64,000 nucleotides of DNA, taken from contig CAZPXH010000002.1 in NCBI GenBank assembly GCA_964591085.1, positions 124,001 to 188,000 of the forward strand. Direction: 5' to 3'. Source of the DNA: CAZPXH01 sp964591085. Lineage in GTDB: Bacteria; Spirochaetota; Spirochaetia; DSM-27196; CAZPXH01. The position numbers and the translations under genes are program-made. The notes beneath the pieces are model-generated. The model did not search any database and was not told the origin of the DNA. It was given only the letters and a program-made list of their open reading frames with translations. Shown here one piece after another: positions 8,024 through 17,338 of this stretch (position 1 is the stretch's first letter; each line of letters begins with the position of its first letter).

Positions 8024-11000
8024 ATGGATTCACGCCGCGCCATACTGGCCGGGATCAATTTCCTTGCGCTGGTCTTTGTGGTGGTAATGTGGTTCGTGGT
8101 CTCTTCCCAGCCGCAGTACCACCTCGGCGCGCGCGTGGCCACCGAAGCGTCCGGTCTGCGGGTGGTCCAGCAGAGCAGGCTGGGCGCGGGGCATTCCATG
8201 GGACTTCGTGATGGTGTCCTGATAGCAGAGATAAACGGTTACAGCATCCCGGAGATCCGCGCCCTGCCAGCCCGTGAGGAGATCACCGTCGGCCAGGAGT
8301 ACTTTGTTCTGGGCCAGCCGATCCGGCTGGTCGATGGGGATGGCCGGGTCTACCAGGGAATCCTTGAGCCCGCCCCGGTTGCGGCCCGGCTCAGCGCGTT
8401 TGCCAACCGGTCCATGGAATACCTTGCCGGCACGGCGTTTGCGCTGAGCGGACTGATCTTTGTGTTTATCGGCGGCGTGCGGCGGCCTTCAGAGATCTGG
8501 TTTGCCCTGTTCACTGCCTTTGGGGCCATGGCGCTTCCGTTGGTCACCTTCGGCATCTACTGGAACCTGGACGTCATTGCCTTCCGCTTCTTTGCGCTGG
8601 ACATCGCGGCTGCCGGTGCCGTGGTTTCCCTCCTGCAGTTCTCCCGGCTGTTTCCGGACCACAGCCGAACCCGTTTCAATGCTGTATGGATTGGGGTGGC
8701 CATCCTCGCGTTGAAGTACGCGGCGATGGTCGCGTTCGGGTTGGACTACCTTGGAAACATAGCGTTCACCGTCCACGCGTCGGCGGTGCTCGGGTTTCTT
8801 GCCTCCGCGGTCATCCTGATCGTCCGCTTCATCAGGGCGGATGGTGGTAAGCGGCACCGCCTCCGTTGGGTTCTGGTTGGGCTTCAGCTTGCTGTCCTGC
8901 CCTACGTCGTCTACCTCGCCGCGATCCTCTTGCGCCTGGACTACCTGGAAGGACAGATCGTCCTCTTCGGTTCCCTGGTGAACTTCGCCATGATCGCCCT
9001 GCCGCTCTCCGTCCTGGGAGCCGCGCGCTTTGCGGACGAAATCAACCTGGACCGGGTGCTCCGCCTCATTGCTTCCCATGTGGTTCTTGCCATTCTGGTT
9101 GTGATTTCGCTGCAGCTCGCGGCCCTGGTGCTTGAGGGCGATCGCGCGGGGCCGACACTCACCACCTTTGTGATCCTGATGAGCCTGATCACGCCCCACG
9201 TGTACCGGCGAATCATCGGGCCCCGCCTGTTGAGTCCCGCCCGCGAGGAGCAGCGCCGGGAAGAAATCAGCGGCCATCTCCTGGAGCGGCTGATGGACGC
9301 GCGGGCGGACGAGGAGGCACTGGTTGCGGTCTGCGAGTCTGCCCGGGAGCTTTTTGCCGCGGCCTACGTGGGAATCGTCTCCCGAACCGGTGGCGGAGAG
9401 CGGATCACGCGGGCCTACCCGCCACGGCACCGTCCCCATATTGACGGTCTGGCCGAGGATCCTTCCGAGGGGCGGACGCTTGAGATGCTGGCCGACGGCA
9501 CTGTAGTTGTCCGCGCGCGTTCTCGTGAGACCGTGACCTCTCTGGTTGTCGGGCCGCGGCAGGATGAGGAGCTCTACCTGCCCGCTGACCGCGCCCTGCT
9601 CCGTCAGCTTGCCCACCAGGCCGCGGCAGCGGTGGAGGGGGTGCGGCTGAGAACTATGCTGCGGGAGTCGGTGGAGGTTCTGGAACGAAACATTGACGAT
9701 CTGCAACGGACCGAAGATGCGCTGCGGGCAAGCGAACGCCGCTTCCGGGATCTCGCTGACCTTCTGCCGCAGCTGGTGTTTGAGTTAGACGACGGAGGCT
9801 GGATCACCTTCCTCAACCGGGACGCCAGCCGCTACCTCGGCCTGGACTCCAGCGCACCGAATGCGCCCGCGCGCTTCGCCGCCTTTGTGGAGCAGGGGGA
9901 CCGTCAACTCGTGGACGCGATGTTCTCCGCCGAGCGGGAAGCCCAGCCCCACGCCGGCGGCCTGCGCGCCCGAATCAAGGGCGCCAACGGTGATCTGCGG
10001 ACCCATGCGCTGTACACCCGGCGTATCGTTTCCGACGGTCAGGTGCGCGGACTGCGCCTGATTGCCGTTGACGCGGAGCAGCAGCTCGCCTATGAGCGGG
10101 AACTTATTGAGGCCCGTGACCTTGCGCTCCGCGCCAACGAGGCCAAAGACCAGTTTCTTGCCAATACCAGCCACGAGATTCGTACTCCTCTCAACGGGAT
10201 TGTGGGCATGCTTGCGCTGCTGAAAGAAACGCAGCTGGACGCCGAGCAGCGCGAGTACATGGATATGTTGAACTCCAGCTCGCACAACCTCACCCGAATT
10301 GTCGCTGACATCCTGAACTACTCCCGAATCCGCGCAGGGCGTGTCCAGCTTGATCCGGAGCCAATGAGCTTCCGGGAGGAACTGGAGAACGCCGTGGCGC
10401 TTGCCCGGCCGGCAGCAGAAGAACATCACATCGATCTGACCCTGAACCTGGACAGCAGGCTTCCGGAGACCGTTCTGTGTGACCGGGTCCGCTTTGGCCA
10501 GATCGTCACCAACCTGATTGCCAACGCCGTCAAGTTCACCGAGCAGGGATCGGTTGATGTTTCTCTCCGGCTCATCACCGCTGATGAGGCTCAGGTCCGG
10601 GTTGCCCTGGATGTGCATGACACCGGACCGGGAATAGATGCACGGGCCCAGCGGCACATCTTTGACAGCTTCACGCAGGTGGAGGCGCCCTACAGCCGGA
10701 AATACGGGGGACTTGGGCTGGGGCTTGCGATTGTCCGGTCACTCACCGGACTGCTTGGGGGTGTGATCCACCTGGACAGCGAGCCGGGGCGGGGGAGTAC
10801 CTTCACCGTTGAACTCCCGTTTCAGCGCCCGGACGAGTCAGCGACCGTTGGTGGGGAACCGGAGCGCAAGGTGAACCTGGAAGGCCGGCGATTCATCATT
10901 GCGGAGGATGATCCCATCAATGCCATCTACCTTCGCCGGATGCTGGAGGATGCCGGTGGTGAGGTCCAGCTGGTTGGATCCGGCGCAGAGCTCATTACCG

Positions 11001-11269
11001 CGTATCGAGAGTCCGGTCCCTGGGATGTTATCTTCACCGATATTGCCATGCCCGGAGGTGACGGGATTGCCGCGGCGCGAGCCATCCGACAGTTTGGGGG
11101 ACCTGCTGCCCGCATCCCCATTGTTGCGGTCACCGCATACGCCGCGATCTCGGACCGGGAGGGCATGCAGGCAGCCGGCGTCAACGATGTGCTCCCAAAG
11201 CCCTTTACCGCCGCCGAGCTGATGTCCAGCGTTGAGTCCGCCCTCCTCACCCTCCAAGGACGGTCCTGA
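8024..11269 (+). CDS. Membrane hybrid histidine kinase (PDZ-like, 7-8 TM, GAF, PAS, HisKA, HATPase, REC)
   Basis: The product has 1081 residues. After one membrane segment (about 7-26) comes an outer segment of about 90 residues resembling a PDZ fold (SMGLRDGVLIAEINGYSI). Then follow about seven hydrophobic helices (roughly 130-395). The cytoplasmic part holds a GAF-like region (about 425-545), a PAS domain (about 575-690) and the HisKA H-box NTSHEIRTPLNG with His717. The ATPase N and G boxes (NLIANAVKFTE, DTGPGID, GLGLGLAIV) come next. A C-terminal receiver has the acceptor Asp in FTDIAMPGGDG (about residue 1006). The signal is unknown. The start is ATG 8024 after GGGAGGG; a GTG at 8000 would add eight residues. 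No separate response regulator lies beside it. Its 3' end overlaps the convergent gene by 23 bases. Confidence 0.9.
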   Translation: MDSRRAILAGINFLALVFVVVMWFVVSSQPQYHLGARVATEASGLRVVQQSRLGAGHSMGLRDGVLIAEINGYSIPEIRALPAREEITVGQEYFVLGQPIRLVDGDGRVYQGILEPAPVAARLSAFANRSMEYLAGTAFALSGLIFVFIGGVRRPSEIWFALFTAFGAMALPLVTFGIYWNLDVIAFRFFALDIAAAGAVVSLLQFSRLFPDHSRTRFNAVWIGVAILALKYAAMVAFGLDYLGNIAFTVHASAVLGFLASAVILIVRFIRADGGKRHRLRWVLVGLQLAVLPYVVYLAAILLRLDYLEGQIVLFGSLVNFAMIALPLSVLGAARFADEINLDRVLRLIASHVVLAILVVISLQLAALVLEGDRAGPTLTTFVILMSLITPHVYRRIIGPRLLSPAREEQRREEISGHLLERLMDARADEEALVAVCESARELFAAAYVGIVSRTGGGERITRAYPPRHRPHIDGLAEDPSEGRTLEMLADGTVVVRARSRETVTSLVVGPRQDEELYLPADRALLRQLAHQAAAAVEGVRLRTMLRESVEVLERNIDDLQRTEDALRASERRFRDLADLLPQLVFELDDGGWITFLNRDASRYLGLDSSAPNAPARFAAFVEQGDRQLVDAMFSAEREAQPHAGGLRARIKGANGDLRTHALYTRRIVSDGQVRGLRLIAVDAEQQLAYERELIEARDLALRANEAKDQFLANTSHEIRTPLNGIVGMLALLKETQLDAEQREYMDMLNSSSHNLTRIVADILNYSRIRAGRVQLDPEPMSFREELENAVALARPAAEEHHIDLTLNLDSRLPETVLCDRVRFGQIVTNLIANAVKFTEQGSVDVSLRLITADEAQVRVALDVHDTGPGIDARAQRHIFDSFTQVEAPYSRKYGGLGLGLAIVRSLTGLLGGVIHLDSEPGRGSTFTVELPFQRPDESATVGGEPERKVNLEGRRFIIAEDDPINAIYLRRMLEDAGGEVQLVGSGAELITAYRESGPWDVIFTDIAMPGGDGIAAARAIRQFGGPAARIPIVAVTAYAAISDREGMQAAGVNDVLPKPFTAAELMSSVESALLTLQGRS

Positions 11270-12134
11270 GCTCCGCCGCGATTTCCGGTCCGGAGGCGGT
11301 GCGCGCAAGCGGCGGCCCGTCCTGCTGCCCGTCACTGAGGTTGGCGTTTCCCAGCAAGGTCTGCAGTTCCCCGGGCGCAGAGAGCATTCCCTGTATTGTC
11401 TCTGCAGCGCTCACGGTAGCCGCCTCCGTGAGGTCTGAAACGCTTTCCGTTCTCGGAGTCCACGGGTCCCATGGACTGAACCAGCGCCGCCGTCGGGAGT
11501 TCAGGGCAATAGCGCAAGCTGTGTCGGGGACAGTTCCCCGCGGGCCTCGCTCGGCTCGCCAGGACCAGAAGTCGGCCGCGTCCTGCAGGGAATTGCTGCA
11601 GCGCAATAGCAGGCGCTCGTCACTGCCGGCGCGCGGGTAACTTTCATGCAGAGCGCTGACCAGGCAGGCGAGAACTCCTTCTGCCATCTCCTGCTGGTCG
11701 GCAATTCTGCGCGCGGCACGGGCAACCCGTCGGGGAAGCTCGTTCGCGCCCGCCAGGCACGCGTCCAGAATCTCCTCCAGCATCACGTGATCTGCGCGCT
11801 CGGGTGAATCGGCCGTAACGTAGTTGATCCAGGGGTGTACCGCGCGGTCCAGGATCACGTGGCAAATGAAGCCTGCAACCAGGGACTCCCGTTGGCTCCG
11901 ATCCATTGAGTCGGCGGCGAGCATGGATGCAGCGAGGCGGCCGGCTCCCTCCTTGTGCACCACCACCCCCAGATGCAGACCAGACGGACGCCTCCGGCGG
12001 TTGTGGTAGAACAGATCGGGGAGCTGCGCGCCAAGCAGGGCAAGGTCCATGTCCCAGCCGCGGGCGGGTGCAGAGTCCGGTGTAGCCTCCAGAGTACGGC
12101 ACAGGTGGAGTGCATGCGTGACGTGAGAGGGCAC
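11247..12134 (-). CDS. Zinc-dependent phospholipase C-like protein
   Basis: The product has 295 residues. The N-terminus MPSHVTHALHL, followed by LLGAQLPDLFYHN and GLHLGVVVHKEG, resembles the bacterial branch of the zinc-dependent phospholipase C / S1-P1 nuclease fold. There, scattered His and Asp residues (here in THALH, LPDLF, HLG, HKEG, ICHVILDRAVHPW) bind metal. No signal peptide is visible, so it is probably cytoplasmic, and its real substrate is unknown. The GTG at 12134 is the best start because the family motif begins directly there. It is divergent from ackA (87-base gap) and convergent with the hybrid kinase, overlapping its end. Confidence 0.55.
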   Translation of the reverse strand: MPSHVTHALHLCRTLEATPDSAPARGWDMDLALLGAQLPDLFYHNRRRRPSGLHLGVVVHKEGAGRLAASMLAADSMDRSQRESLVAGFICHVILDRAVHPWINYVTADSPERADHVMLEEILDACLAGANELPRRVARAARRIADQQEMAEGVLACLVSALHESYPRAGSDERLLLRCSNSLQDAADFWSWRAERGPRGTVPDTACAIALNSRRRRWFSPWDPWTPRTESVSDLTEAATVSAAETIQGMLSAPGELQTLLGNANLSDGQQDGPPLARTASGPEIAAELRTVLGG

Positions 12135-12221
12135 ACTCCAAGGCTACGCCGCCGATGGCGCGAGCACAACGTTACCAAGGTAGGCGTGCGTTTCGCTTGG
12201 CACTATGCTCGGGGTAATTCC

Positions 12222-13439
12222 ATGAAGAGAGTCATCGACGAACGCATCATTCTGGTAATCAACTGCGGAAGCTCCTCCCTCAAGTACGAGGTCTACGGGA
12301 TGCCCGGCAAGACCAGCCTTGGCCGAGGGCAGGTGGAGCGCATCGGCGAGAAGGGCGGAACGCTTACGCAGGAGTGTATCAACGGCAGGATCGAGCGCGC
12401 CGTTGCCGTTCCGGATCACGAGGCGGCGATGAAAGAGCTCGCGAGCGCTCTGACGGATGAGCACAACGGTGTTGTGGAGGACATCTCGGCGGTTGCCGCG
12501 GTCGGACACCGAGTGGTGCACGGTGGAGAGCGCTACGCACAGTCCGTCCTCATTGACGAGGATGTGATCTCCGCCATCCACGAGTTTGCCGAGCTCGCGC
12601 CCCTGCACAACCCGGCAAACCTGACCGGAATCACGGAGGCACAGAAGCTGCTTCCCAAGGCGCCCCAGGTCGCAGTCTTTGACACGGCTTTCCACCAGAC
12701 CATTCCGCCGGCGGCCTACCTCTATGGCCTTCCCAGAGACCTCTATGAGAAGTACAAGATCCGGCGCTACGGCTTCCACGGAACCAGTCACCGCTACGTG
12801 GCCGAGACGGCCATGCGCTTCTGCAAGCGCAGCCCGGACAACACCAACGTGATCTCCTGCCATCTGGGAAACGGCGCCTCAATCACGGCCATCCGCAACG
12901 GCAGATCGGTGGACACCTCCATGGGCTTCACCCCGCTGGAAGGATTGATGATGGGGACGCGCAGCGGAGACATAGATCCGGCTATACCGCTTTACCTGAT
13001 GGAGCGCGGCTTCAGCGCGGCGGACCTCAATGAAATGCTCAACCGGAAGTCCGGGCTGTTGGGCCTGAGTCGCCTCTCCAACGATCTGCGGGACCTGGAG
13101 GAGGCAGCGGAGCTGGGAAACCGGGATGCCCAGGATGCCTTGGAAGCCTACGCGCATCGGGTCCGCCACTACATCGGTGCTTATTCTGCAAGCCTGGTGA
13201 AGGTGGATATCCTGGTTTTCACCGGCGGGATCGGGCAGTACGGGACGCGAATGCGGGAGCGGATCTGCAGTCGGCTGGAGAACATCGGGATTGCGCTGGA
13301 CGTCCGGCGAAACCTGGAGAATGGTCCTCGTGAGGGGATCATCTCCGCTGACTATTCACCAATCACCATTGTAGTCACCCCAACAAACGAGGAACTGCAG
13401 ATCGCACTGGATACGGACCGGATCGCGTTCGGGACCTAG
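12222..13439 (+). CDS. ackA: Acetate kinase
   Basis: The enzyme interconverts acetyl phosphate plus ADP with acetate plus ATP, the last energy-yielding step of acetate fermentation. The 405-residue product has the expected length. Visible family signatures are VINCGSSSLKYEVY at the N-terminus, GHRVVHGGERY, FDTAFHQTIP, the FHGTSHRYV motif, CHLGNGASI and FTGGIGQYG near the C-terminus. ATG 12222 was chosen just ahead of the first signature; GGGGT lies seven bases upstream. The gene stands alone, and no phosphotransacetylase lies nearby. It is convergent with the exported protein gene across a 24-base gap. Confidence 0.97.
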   Translation: MKRVIDERIILVINCGSSSLKYEVYGMPGKTSLGRGQVERIGEKGGTLTQECINGRIERAVAVPDHEAAMKELASALTDEHNGVVEDISAVAAVGHRVVHGGERYAQSVLIDEDVISAIHEFAELAPLHNPANLTGITEAQKLLPKAPQVAVFDTAFHQTIPPAAYLYGLPRDLYEKYKIRRYGFHGTSHRYVAETAMRFCKRSPDNTNVISCHLGNGASITAIRNGRSVDTSMGFTPLEGLMMGTRSGDIDPAIPLYLMERGFSAADLNEMLNRKSGLLGLSRLSNDLRDLEEAAELGNRDAQDALEAYAHRVRHYIGAYSASLVKVDILVFTGGIGQYGTRMRERICSRLENIGIALDVRRNLENGPREGIISADYSPITIVVTPTNEELQIALDTDRIAFGT

Positions 13440-13463
13440 TCCGCGGGGCCCAGCCCGGCGGAC

Positions 13464-14291
13464 CTAGTCCACAGGACGAACGGAGATGCGGTCCACGCTG
13501 ATTGCCAGTCCACTGGTGCGGATACTGAGGTAGCTTCCCGACAGAAGCTCCGGGTCCACCGTCGCCACATACCAGGTGCCGGGAAGGCTTGGGTCTTCCA
13601 CCATCAGCCGGCCCGTCTGTGAGTTGAGGCGGATGCGTACCGTAAGGTCCCGGCTCAGAAAGCCGCCCTGCGCGATAGCGGTGAGGAGAGCCTGTGTCTC
13701 CGCTCCCAGCGCAGCTGCGATATCCACGGATGCGCGCGCGTCTCCATAGACGGAGGAAAACGCGGAGTCCCGCAGGAGCTGCATGTTGGTGCTGCCCCTG
13801 CTGTGGTAGAGCTGTGCGCGGAGGCCGAAGTGCTCGGGGAAGCGTTCCCGGGTCTCCGGCAGCGTGTCCAGATTCAGCCAGAGGAGCAGGCTTTCTCCGT
13901 TGCCCCATGATCGCTGGCCGAGCGCGGGGCGGAGAGTTCCTACGTGTAGCCCGAAGCCCGCGCGGAACTCGCCGTTGGCAAGGGCCTGCAAGTCCCCATA
14001 GCCGCCTTCTTCATAGCGGAACACCAGCTCAATCTCCTGCTCACCGGAGTGGGGCAGCGCGCGGTCTATACGGGCGAGGCGCTCAGCAGTGCTGCGCTGG
14101 AACAGCCTGCCTCCGTTCACCACCCAGTCACCGGCGGCAACCTGCCAGCTGCCGATGCCGGCAAACTCGTCCGACACATCGGACTGCGCCATCACGGCTC
14201 CCGGCAGGAGAACAAGGACACAGATCAGTAACAGCAGCGGCATTCCAGGGCGAAGGTTCCGATGGGTCGGGGATCCGGCTGTTGCACTCAT
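13464..14291 (-). CDS. Exported protein of unknown function
   Basis: The product has 275 residues. A classic signal peptide (hydrophobic LLLLICVLVLL, then VMAQSD near residue 35) indicates export. The mature part reads like a beta-sandwich: it begins DEFAGIGSWQVAAGDWVVNGGRLFQ, as in laminin-G/concanavalin-like lectin or DUF1080-type domains that wrap sugars. It ends in VDRISVRPVD. No catalytic residues can be named. The start at 14291 has a strong ribosome binding site (GGAGGA) seven bases upstream and overlaps the pfp stop by four bases (ATGA). It is therefore translationally coupled to pfp, third in the galK-pfp operon. Confidence 0.65.
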   Translation of the reverse strand: MSATAGSPTHRNLRPGMPLLLLICVLVLLPGAVMAQSDVSDEFAGIGSWQVAAGDWVVNGGRLFQRSTAERLARIDRALPHSGEQEIELVFRYEEGGYGDLQALANGEFRAGFGLHVGTLRPALGQRSWGNGESLLLWLNLDTLPETRERFPEHFGLRAQLYHSRGSTNMQLLRDSAFSSVYGDARASVDIAAALGAETQALLTAIAQGGFLSRDLTVRIRLNSQTGRLMVEDPSLPGTWYVATVDPELLSGSYLSIRTSGLAISVDRISVRPVD

Positions 14292-15961
14292 GATTGTTCC
14301 TCCTGTTCCAGTCGGAGCGTCACCGAGGGTGTGTTGCAGACTTCGTCCGGGCCGAAGTACTGCACGGCGCCCGGGAATGCGTAGTCGCCCTCCACCGCCC
14401 AGCGGTCCCGCTGCGCGGCAAAGTCCCGGAACGGCCTGCCATCCAGGTCCACCAGGGCCTTGCGAATGACGGGCTTCAGCGCGCCGTGACGACGCTCCAT
14501 GTTCATCACCATAGTGAGGGGAACCCCGCCAGCTGTCCACTCATTGGTGGGGCGGTGCAGGTTACGAACTGACGAAAGATAGCCGGTCTGCCCGCGGGCA
14601 GCGAGGATTGTCGCGCAGTAGCCCAAGCTGTAGCAGTAGTTGGCGTCAAAGTTGGTTGGGAAGGCTGCGCGCCCTTCGTAGCCAAGGAAGTGAGACTGGT
14701 AGCTGAACTTGCCGCTGTACCGGCCAGCGGTCTTCCGCGCTGCAAGCTCGTTGGCAACCATGTCCGCCAGGAGTTTCTCTGTCTCAATCCTGGAGACCTG
14801 CACGTTCCCGTGGGGATCCCGGTCCATCACCAGCTGGGCCTGAATCTCCGTTGGCAGACTCCGCCAGGCGGCGGCCATCCCGCTCTCCAGACGCTCACTG
14901 ACCCGAGAGGCCCGCATGGCGGCATCCGTCAGTTCTGCAAAGTGTTCAGCTTCAGCCGCGAGGAGATCGTTCAGGCTGTGGATCAGCGTCTGCATTTCTG
15001 GAATGAATTCGATGAGGCCCTCCGGCACCAGCACAACCCCGAAGTTGTCACCGCGCTCGGTCCGTGCCGCCACCACATCCGCTATTCCGGACACAATCCC
15101 GGCGATGGTTTGTCCGTCCCGGGATACCTCCTCTGAGATCAGGGCGATGTTGGGCCGGCACAGAAGCGCGCACTCCAGCGTGATGTGGGACGCACTCCGG
15201 CCCATGAGCTTGATGAAGTGCCAGTACTTGCGCGCGCTCGCGGCGTCTCGCTGAATATTTCCGATGAGCTCGGCATAGGTCCGGGTTGCTGTGTCAAAGC
15301 CAAAGCTCACCTCTATCTGCTGGTTCTTGAGGTCACCATCGATGGTCTTGGGTACGCCAATCACTTTCACGGCGGACCCCTCGGATAGGAAGTACTCCGC
15401 AAGCAGCGCGGCGTTTGTGTTGGAGTCATCGCCCCCGATCACCACCACGGCATTCAGGCCCCGTGCTTCAGCCACCCGGCGGGCAGCGGCAAACTGTTCG
15501 TCCGTTTCTATCTTCGTCCGCCCGGACCCGATCATGTCGAAGCCGCCGGTGTTCCGATACGTATCAATGTAGTCGCTGTCCATTTCAAAGCCGTCGTCGT
15601 CCACCAGCCCGCCGGGACCGCCACGGAAGCCGATCACACGGCTCCCGGGGTGGATTCGCTTCACCGCGTCAAAGATCCCGGCCACCACGTTGTGACCGCC
15701 GGGCGCCTGGCCACCTGAGAGGATGACCCCAACGGTCAGCGGCTCGGAGCCCTCCCTGCCGCCAGAGGCAAGCCGGACCATTGGCTGACCAAAGGTGGTG
15801 GGAAAGCGTTCCCGGAGGTCCGCTTCATCGGCTACTGCGCCGGTGGGCTCCCCGGCCTCAATCACCACGGTCCGGGGGTCAGCTTCAAGAACAGGGGGGA
15901 GCTGGGGCCGGAACTCGTAGCGCGCCTTCTGCAGGGGGGAAATATGTTGCTGTGCGTTCAC
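14288..15961 (-). CDS. pfp: Pyrophosphate-dependent 6-phosphofructokinase (long form)
   Basis: The enzyme phosphorylates fructose 6-phosphate with pyrophosphate in a reversible glycolytic step. The product has about 557 residues, the long clade found in spirochaetes, Chlamydiae and plants. Motifs: GVILSGGQAPGGHN near the N-terminus, VVVIGGDDSNTNA (the GGDD form marks pyrophosphate use) and the substrate-binding PKTIDGDLKN. MGRSASHITLECALL and YEGRAAFPTNFD further support it. GTG at 15961 was chosen because the conserved start NAQQHISPLQKARYEF follows at once. A TTG at 15997 is the alternative and would overlap galK. It lies 10 bases after galK and is coupled to the exported-protein gene. Confidence 0.95.
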   Translation of the reverse strand: MNAQQHISPLQKARYEFRPQLPPVLEADPRTVVIEAGEPTGAVADEADLRERFPTTFGQPMVRLASGGREGSEPLTVGVILSGGQAPGGHNVVAGIFDAVKRIHPGSRVIGFRGGPGGLVDDDGFEMDSDYIDTYRNTGGFDMIGSGRTKIETDEQFAAARRVAEARGLNAVVVIGGDDSNTNAALLAEYFLSEGSAVKVIGVPKTIDGDLKNQQIEVSFGFDTATRTYAELIGNIQRDAASARKYWHFIKLMGRSASHITLECALLCRPNIALISEEVSRDGQTIAGIVSGIADVVAARTERGDNFGVVLVPEGLIEFIPEMQTLIHSLNDLLAAEAEHFAELTDAAMRASRVSERLESGMAAAWRSLPTEIQAQLVMDRDPHGNVQVSRIETEKLLADMVANELAARKTAGRYSGKFSYQSHFLGYEGRAAFPTNFDANYCYSLGYCATILAARGQTGYLSSVRNLHRPTNEWTAGGVPLTMVMNMERRHGALKPVIRKALVDLDGRPFRDFAAQRDRWAVEGDYAFPGAVQYFGPDEVCNTPSVTLRLEQEEQS

Positions 15962-15971
15962 AACCCGGATG

Positions 15972-17267
15972 CTATCCGGCTGCAGGTGTACTCGCAATCA
16001 AGCATGCCCCGGCCTCGCGGATTCGCACCGGGTGGAGCGCTTGGGCGCCGAACATATCGCGAATCAGCTTGAGGCCGCGATCCGCCTGTGTATCGACGGA
16101 GCGGTCAAGGTACAGCTGAAATGACCCGCCGAAGCCGCCGCCCTGCAGGCGCATTGCCCGGATAGCACTGCCGGGGACACCCGCAACGGTCTCTGCAACG
16201 GCAAGCCCCATGGCCAGGTCCTGCGCCCCGGGGACCGGACGGATCACGTTGTCCAGCAGCCGCCAGGAGCTGAAGCCGCTGTCCCGCAGCAGTGCTATCG
16301 CCTCATCCGCCCGATCCGCTGAGCACGCCGCGGCAAAGCGACGGACGCGCCGATTCTCCGCCGCAAAGTGGAGCGCGCGCAGGATGGCACGCTCGCCGGG
16401 GCTGTTTCCGGACGCGCGCAGGGAAATCAGGCGCTCCGGGAGAGTGTCTCCATCCAGCTCTGAGAGGGTTTCCGCGCCAAGAGCCTCCGCAACTGCGCGA
16501 AGATCCCCCGGAATTGCGGCGTATGCCTCATCGAGGCCCGCATGGCCGCCCTGAGTGCTGACAACCGTCAGAGAGATTCCCCAGCGAGACAGTGGCAGCG
16601 GGAAGTGATGAACCAGGGGCCGGGTCTGATCTCGCAGATCAAGCAGAACCGATCCGCCGCTGATCACCGCGAGCTGGTCCAGAAGTCCAACCGGCTTCCC
16701 GAACCACCCGATCTCTGCCGCCTGCGCGGCGCGTGCAAGCGGAACGTCCCCGAGCGAGCCGCCGTAGCACAGCCGGTTGATGGCAACCGCCATGCCCACG
16801 GCTACCGCAGCAGAGGAAGACATCCCTGCGCCGGGTGGCAGAACCGAGGACAGGGAAAGCCGGAGGCCAGGACTCGGCCAGGAGCCGGTCTCCGTGGCAA
16901 GTGACGCACAGACGCCCCGAAGGAGGCTGGCAGCGCGTCCCCGTTCGGAGTCCCGGGGTTCCGGCACAGGGTCAATCTGAGCATCGCCTTCCAGATCCGA
17001 ATGCAGGAGCATGGTTCCGCCGCCGTCTCCCGTTGGCTCGGCCAGGATGCAGACATCCCTGTCTACTGCGGCGGCAATGACCAGGCCGCCCTGGTGGTCC
17101 GTGTGATTGCCGACGATCTCAACCCGTCCCGGCGCGGACACCAGCACGCTGCCCTTAACGGGTTTGTGCGCGGCAGTCCAGCCGGCAAGGCGGCGATTGA
17201 GCAATGCATAGTCCGGATAGCCGGAAGCCGCTGCGCGCGGCTCCAGGACAAAGGGAGAGGAGTCCAT
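15972..17267 (-). CDS. galK: Galactokinase (GHMP kinase)
   Basis: The enzyme phosphorylates galactose to galactose 1-phosphate with ATP (Leloir pathway). The product has 431 residues. The galactokinase signature appears as APGRVEIVGNHTDHQGG (about 45-61), the form with NHTDH rather than the enteric EHTDY. The ATP loop is PPGAGMSSSAAVAVG (about 143-157), and the third GHMP motif is LQGGGFGGSFQLY. It heads an operon with pfp and an exported protein and is divergent from manA across 71 bases. That places galactose entry and mannose/fructose entry into glycolysis side by side. No galT or galE is visible in the window. Confidence 0.93.
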   Translation of the reverse strand: MDSSPFVLEPRAAASGYPDYALLNRRLAGWTAAHKPVKGSVLVSAPGRVEIVGNHTDHQGGLVIAAAVDRDVCILAEPTGDGGGTMLLHSDLEGDAQIDPVPEPRDSERGRAASLLRGVCASLATETGSWPSPGLRLSLSSVLPPGAGMSSSAAVAVGMAVAINRLCYGGSLGDVPLARAAQAAEIGWFGKPVGLLDQLAVISGGSVLLDLRDQTRPLVHHFPLPLSRWGISLTVVSTQGGHAGLDEAYAAIPGDLRAVAEALGAETLSELDGDTLPERLISLRASGNSPGERAILRALHFAAENRRVRRFAAACSADRADEAIALLRDSGFSSWRLLDNVIRPVPGAQDLAMGLAVAETVAGVPGSAIRAMRLQGGGFGGSFQLYLDRSVDTQADRGLKLIRDMFGAQALHPVRIREAGACLIASTPAAG

Positions 17268-17338
17268 GTCTGGCTATGATGCCGCGCCGGGCCCATCGTT
17301 GTCTTGACGACGGTCCACCGGAGTCCGAGCATGGAGTC

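Noticed and set aside
7909..8199. N-terminal extension of the photolyase
   Set aside because: The added sequence is not family-like and overlaps the start of the divergent kinase gene.
8489..9706. 405-codon open frame opposite the hybrid kinase
   Set aside because: Mirror frame of a well-supported kinase, with a composition (many His, Gln, Arg) typical of antisense artefacts.
12181..12221. TATGCT before ackA as a promoter -10
   Set aside because: No -35-like sequence lies 16-18 bases upstream, so it was not listed.
14292..14540. N-terminal extension of the exported protein after pfp
   Set aside because: The signal peptide and a strong ribosome binding site fix the start at 14291; the extension lies inside pfp.
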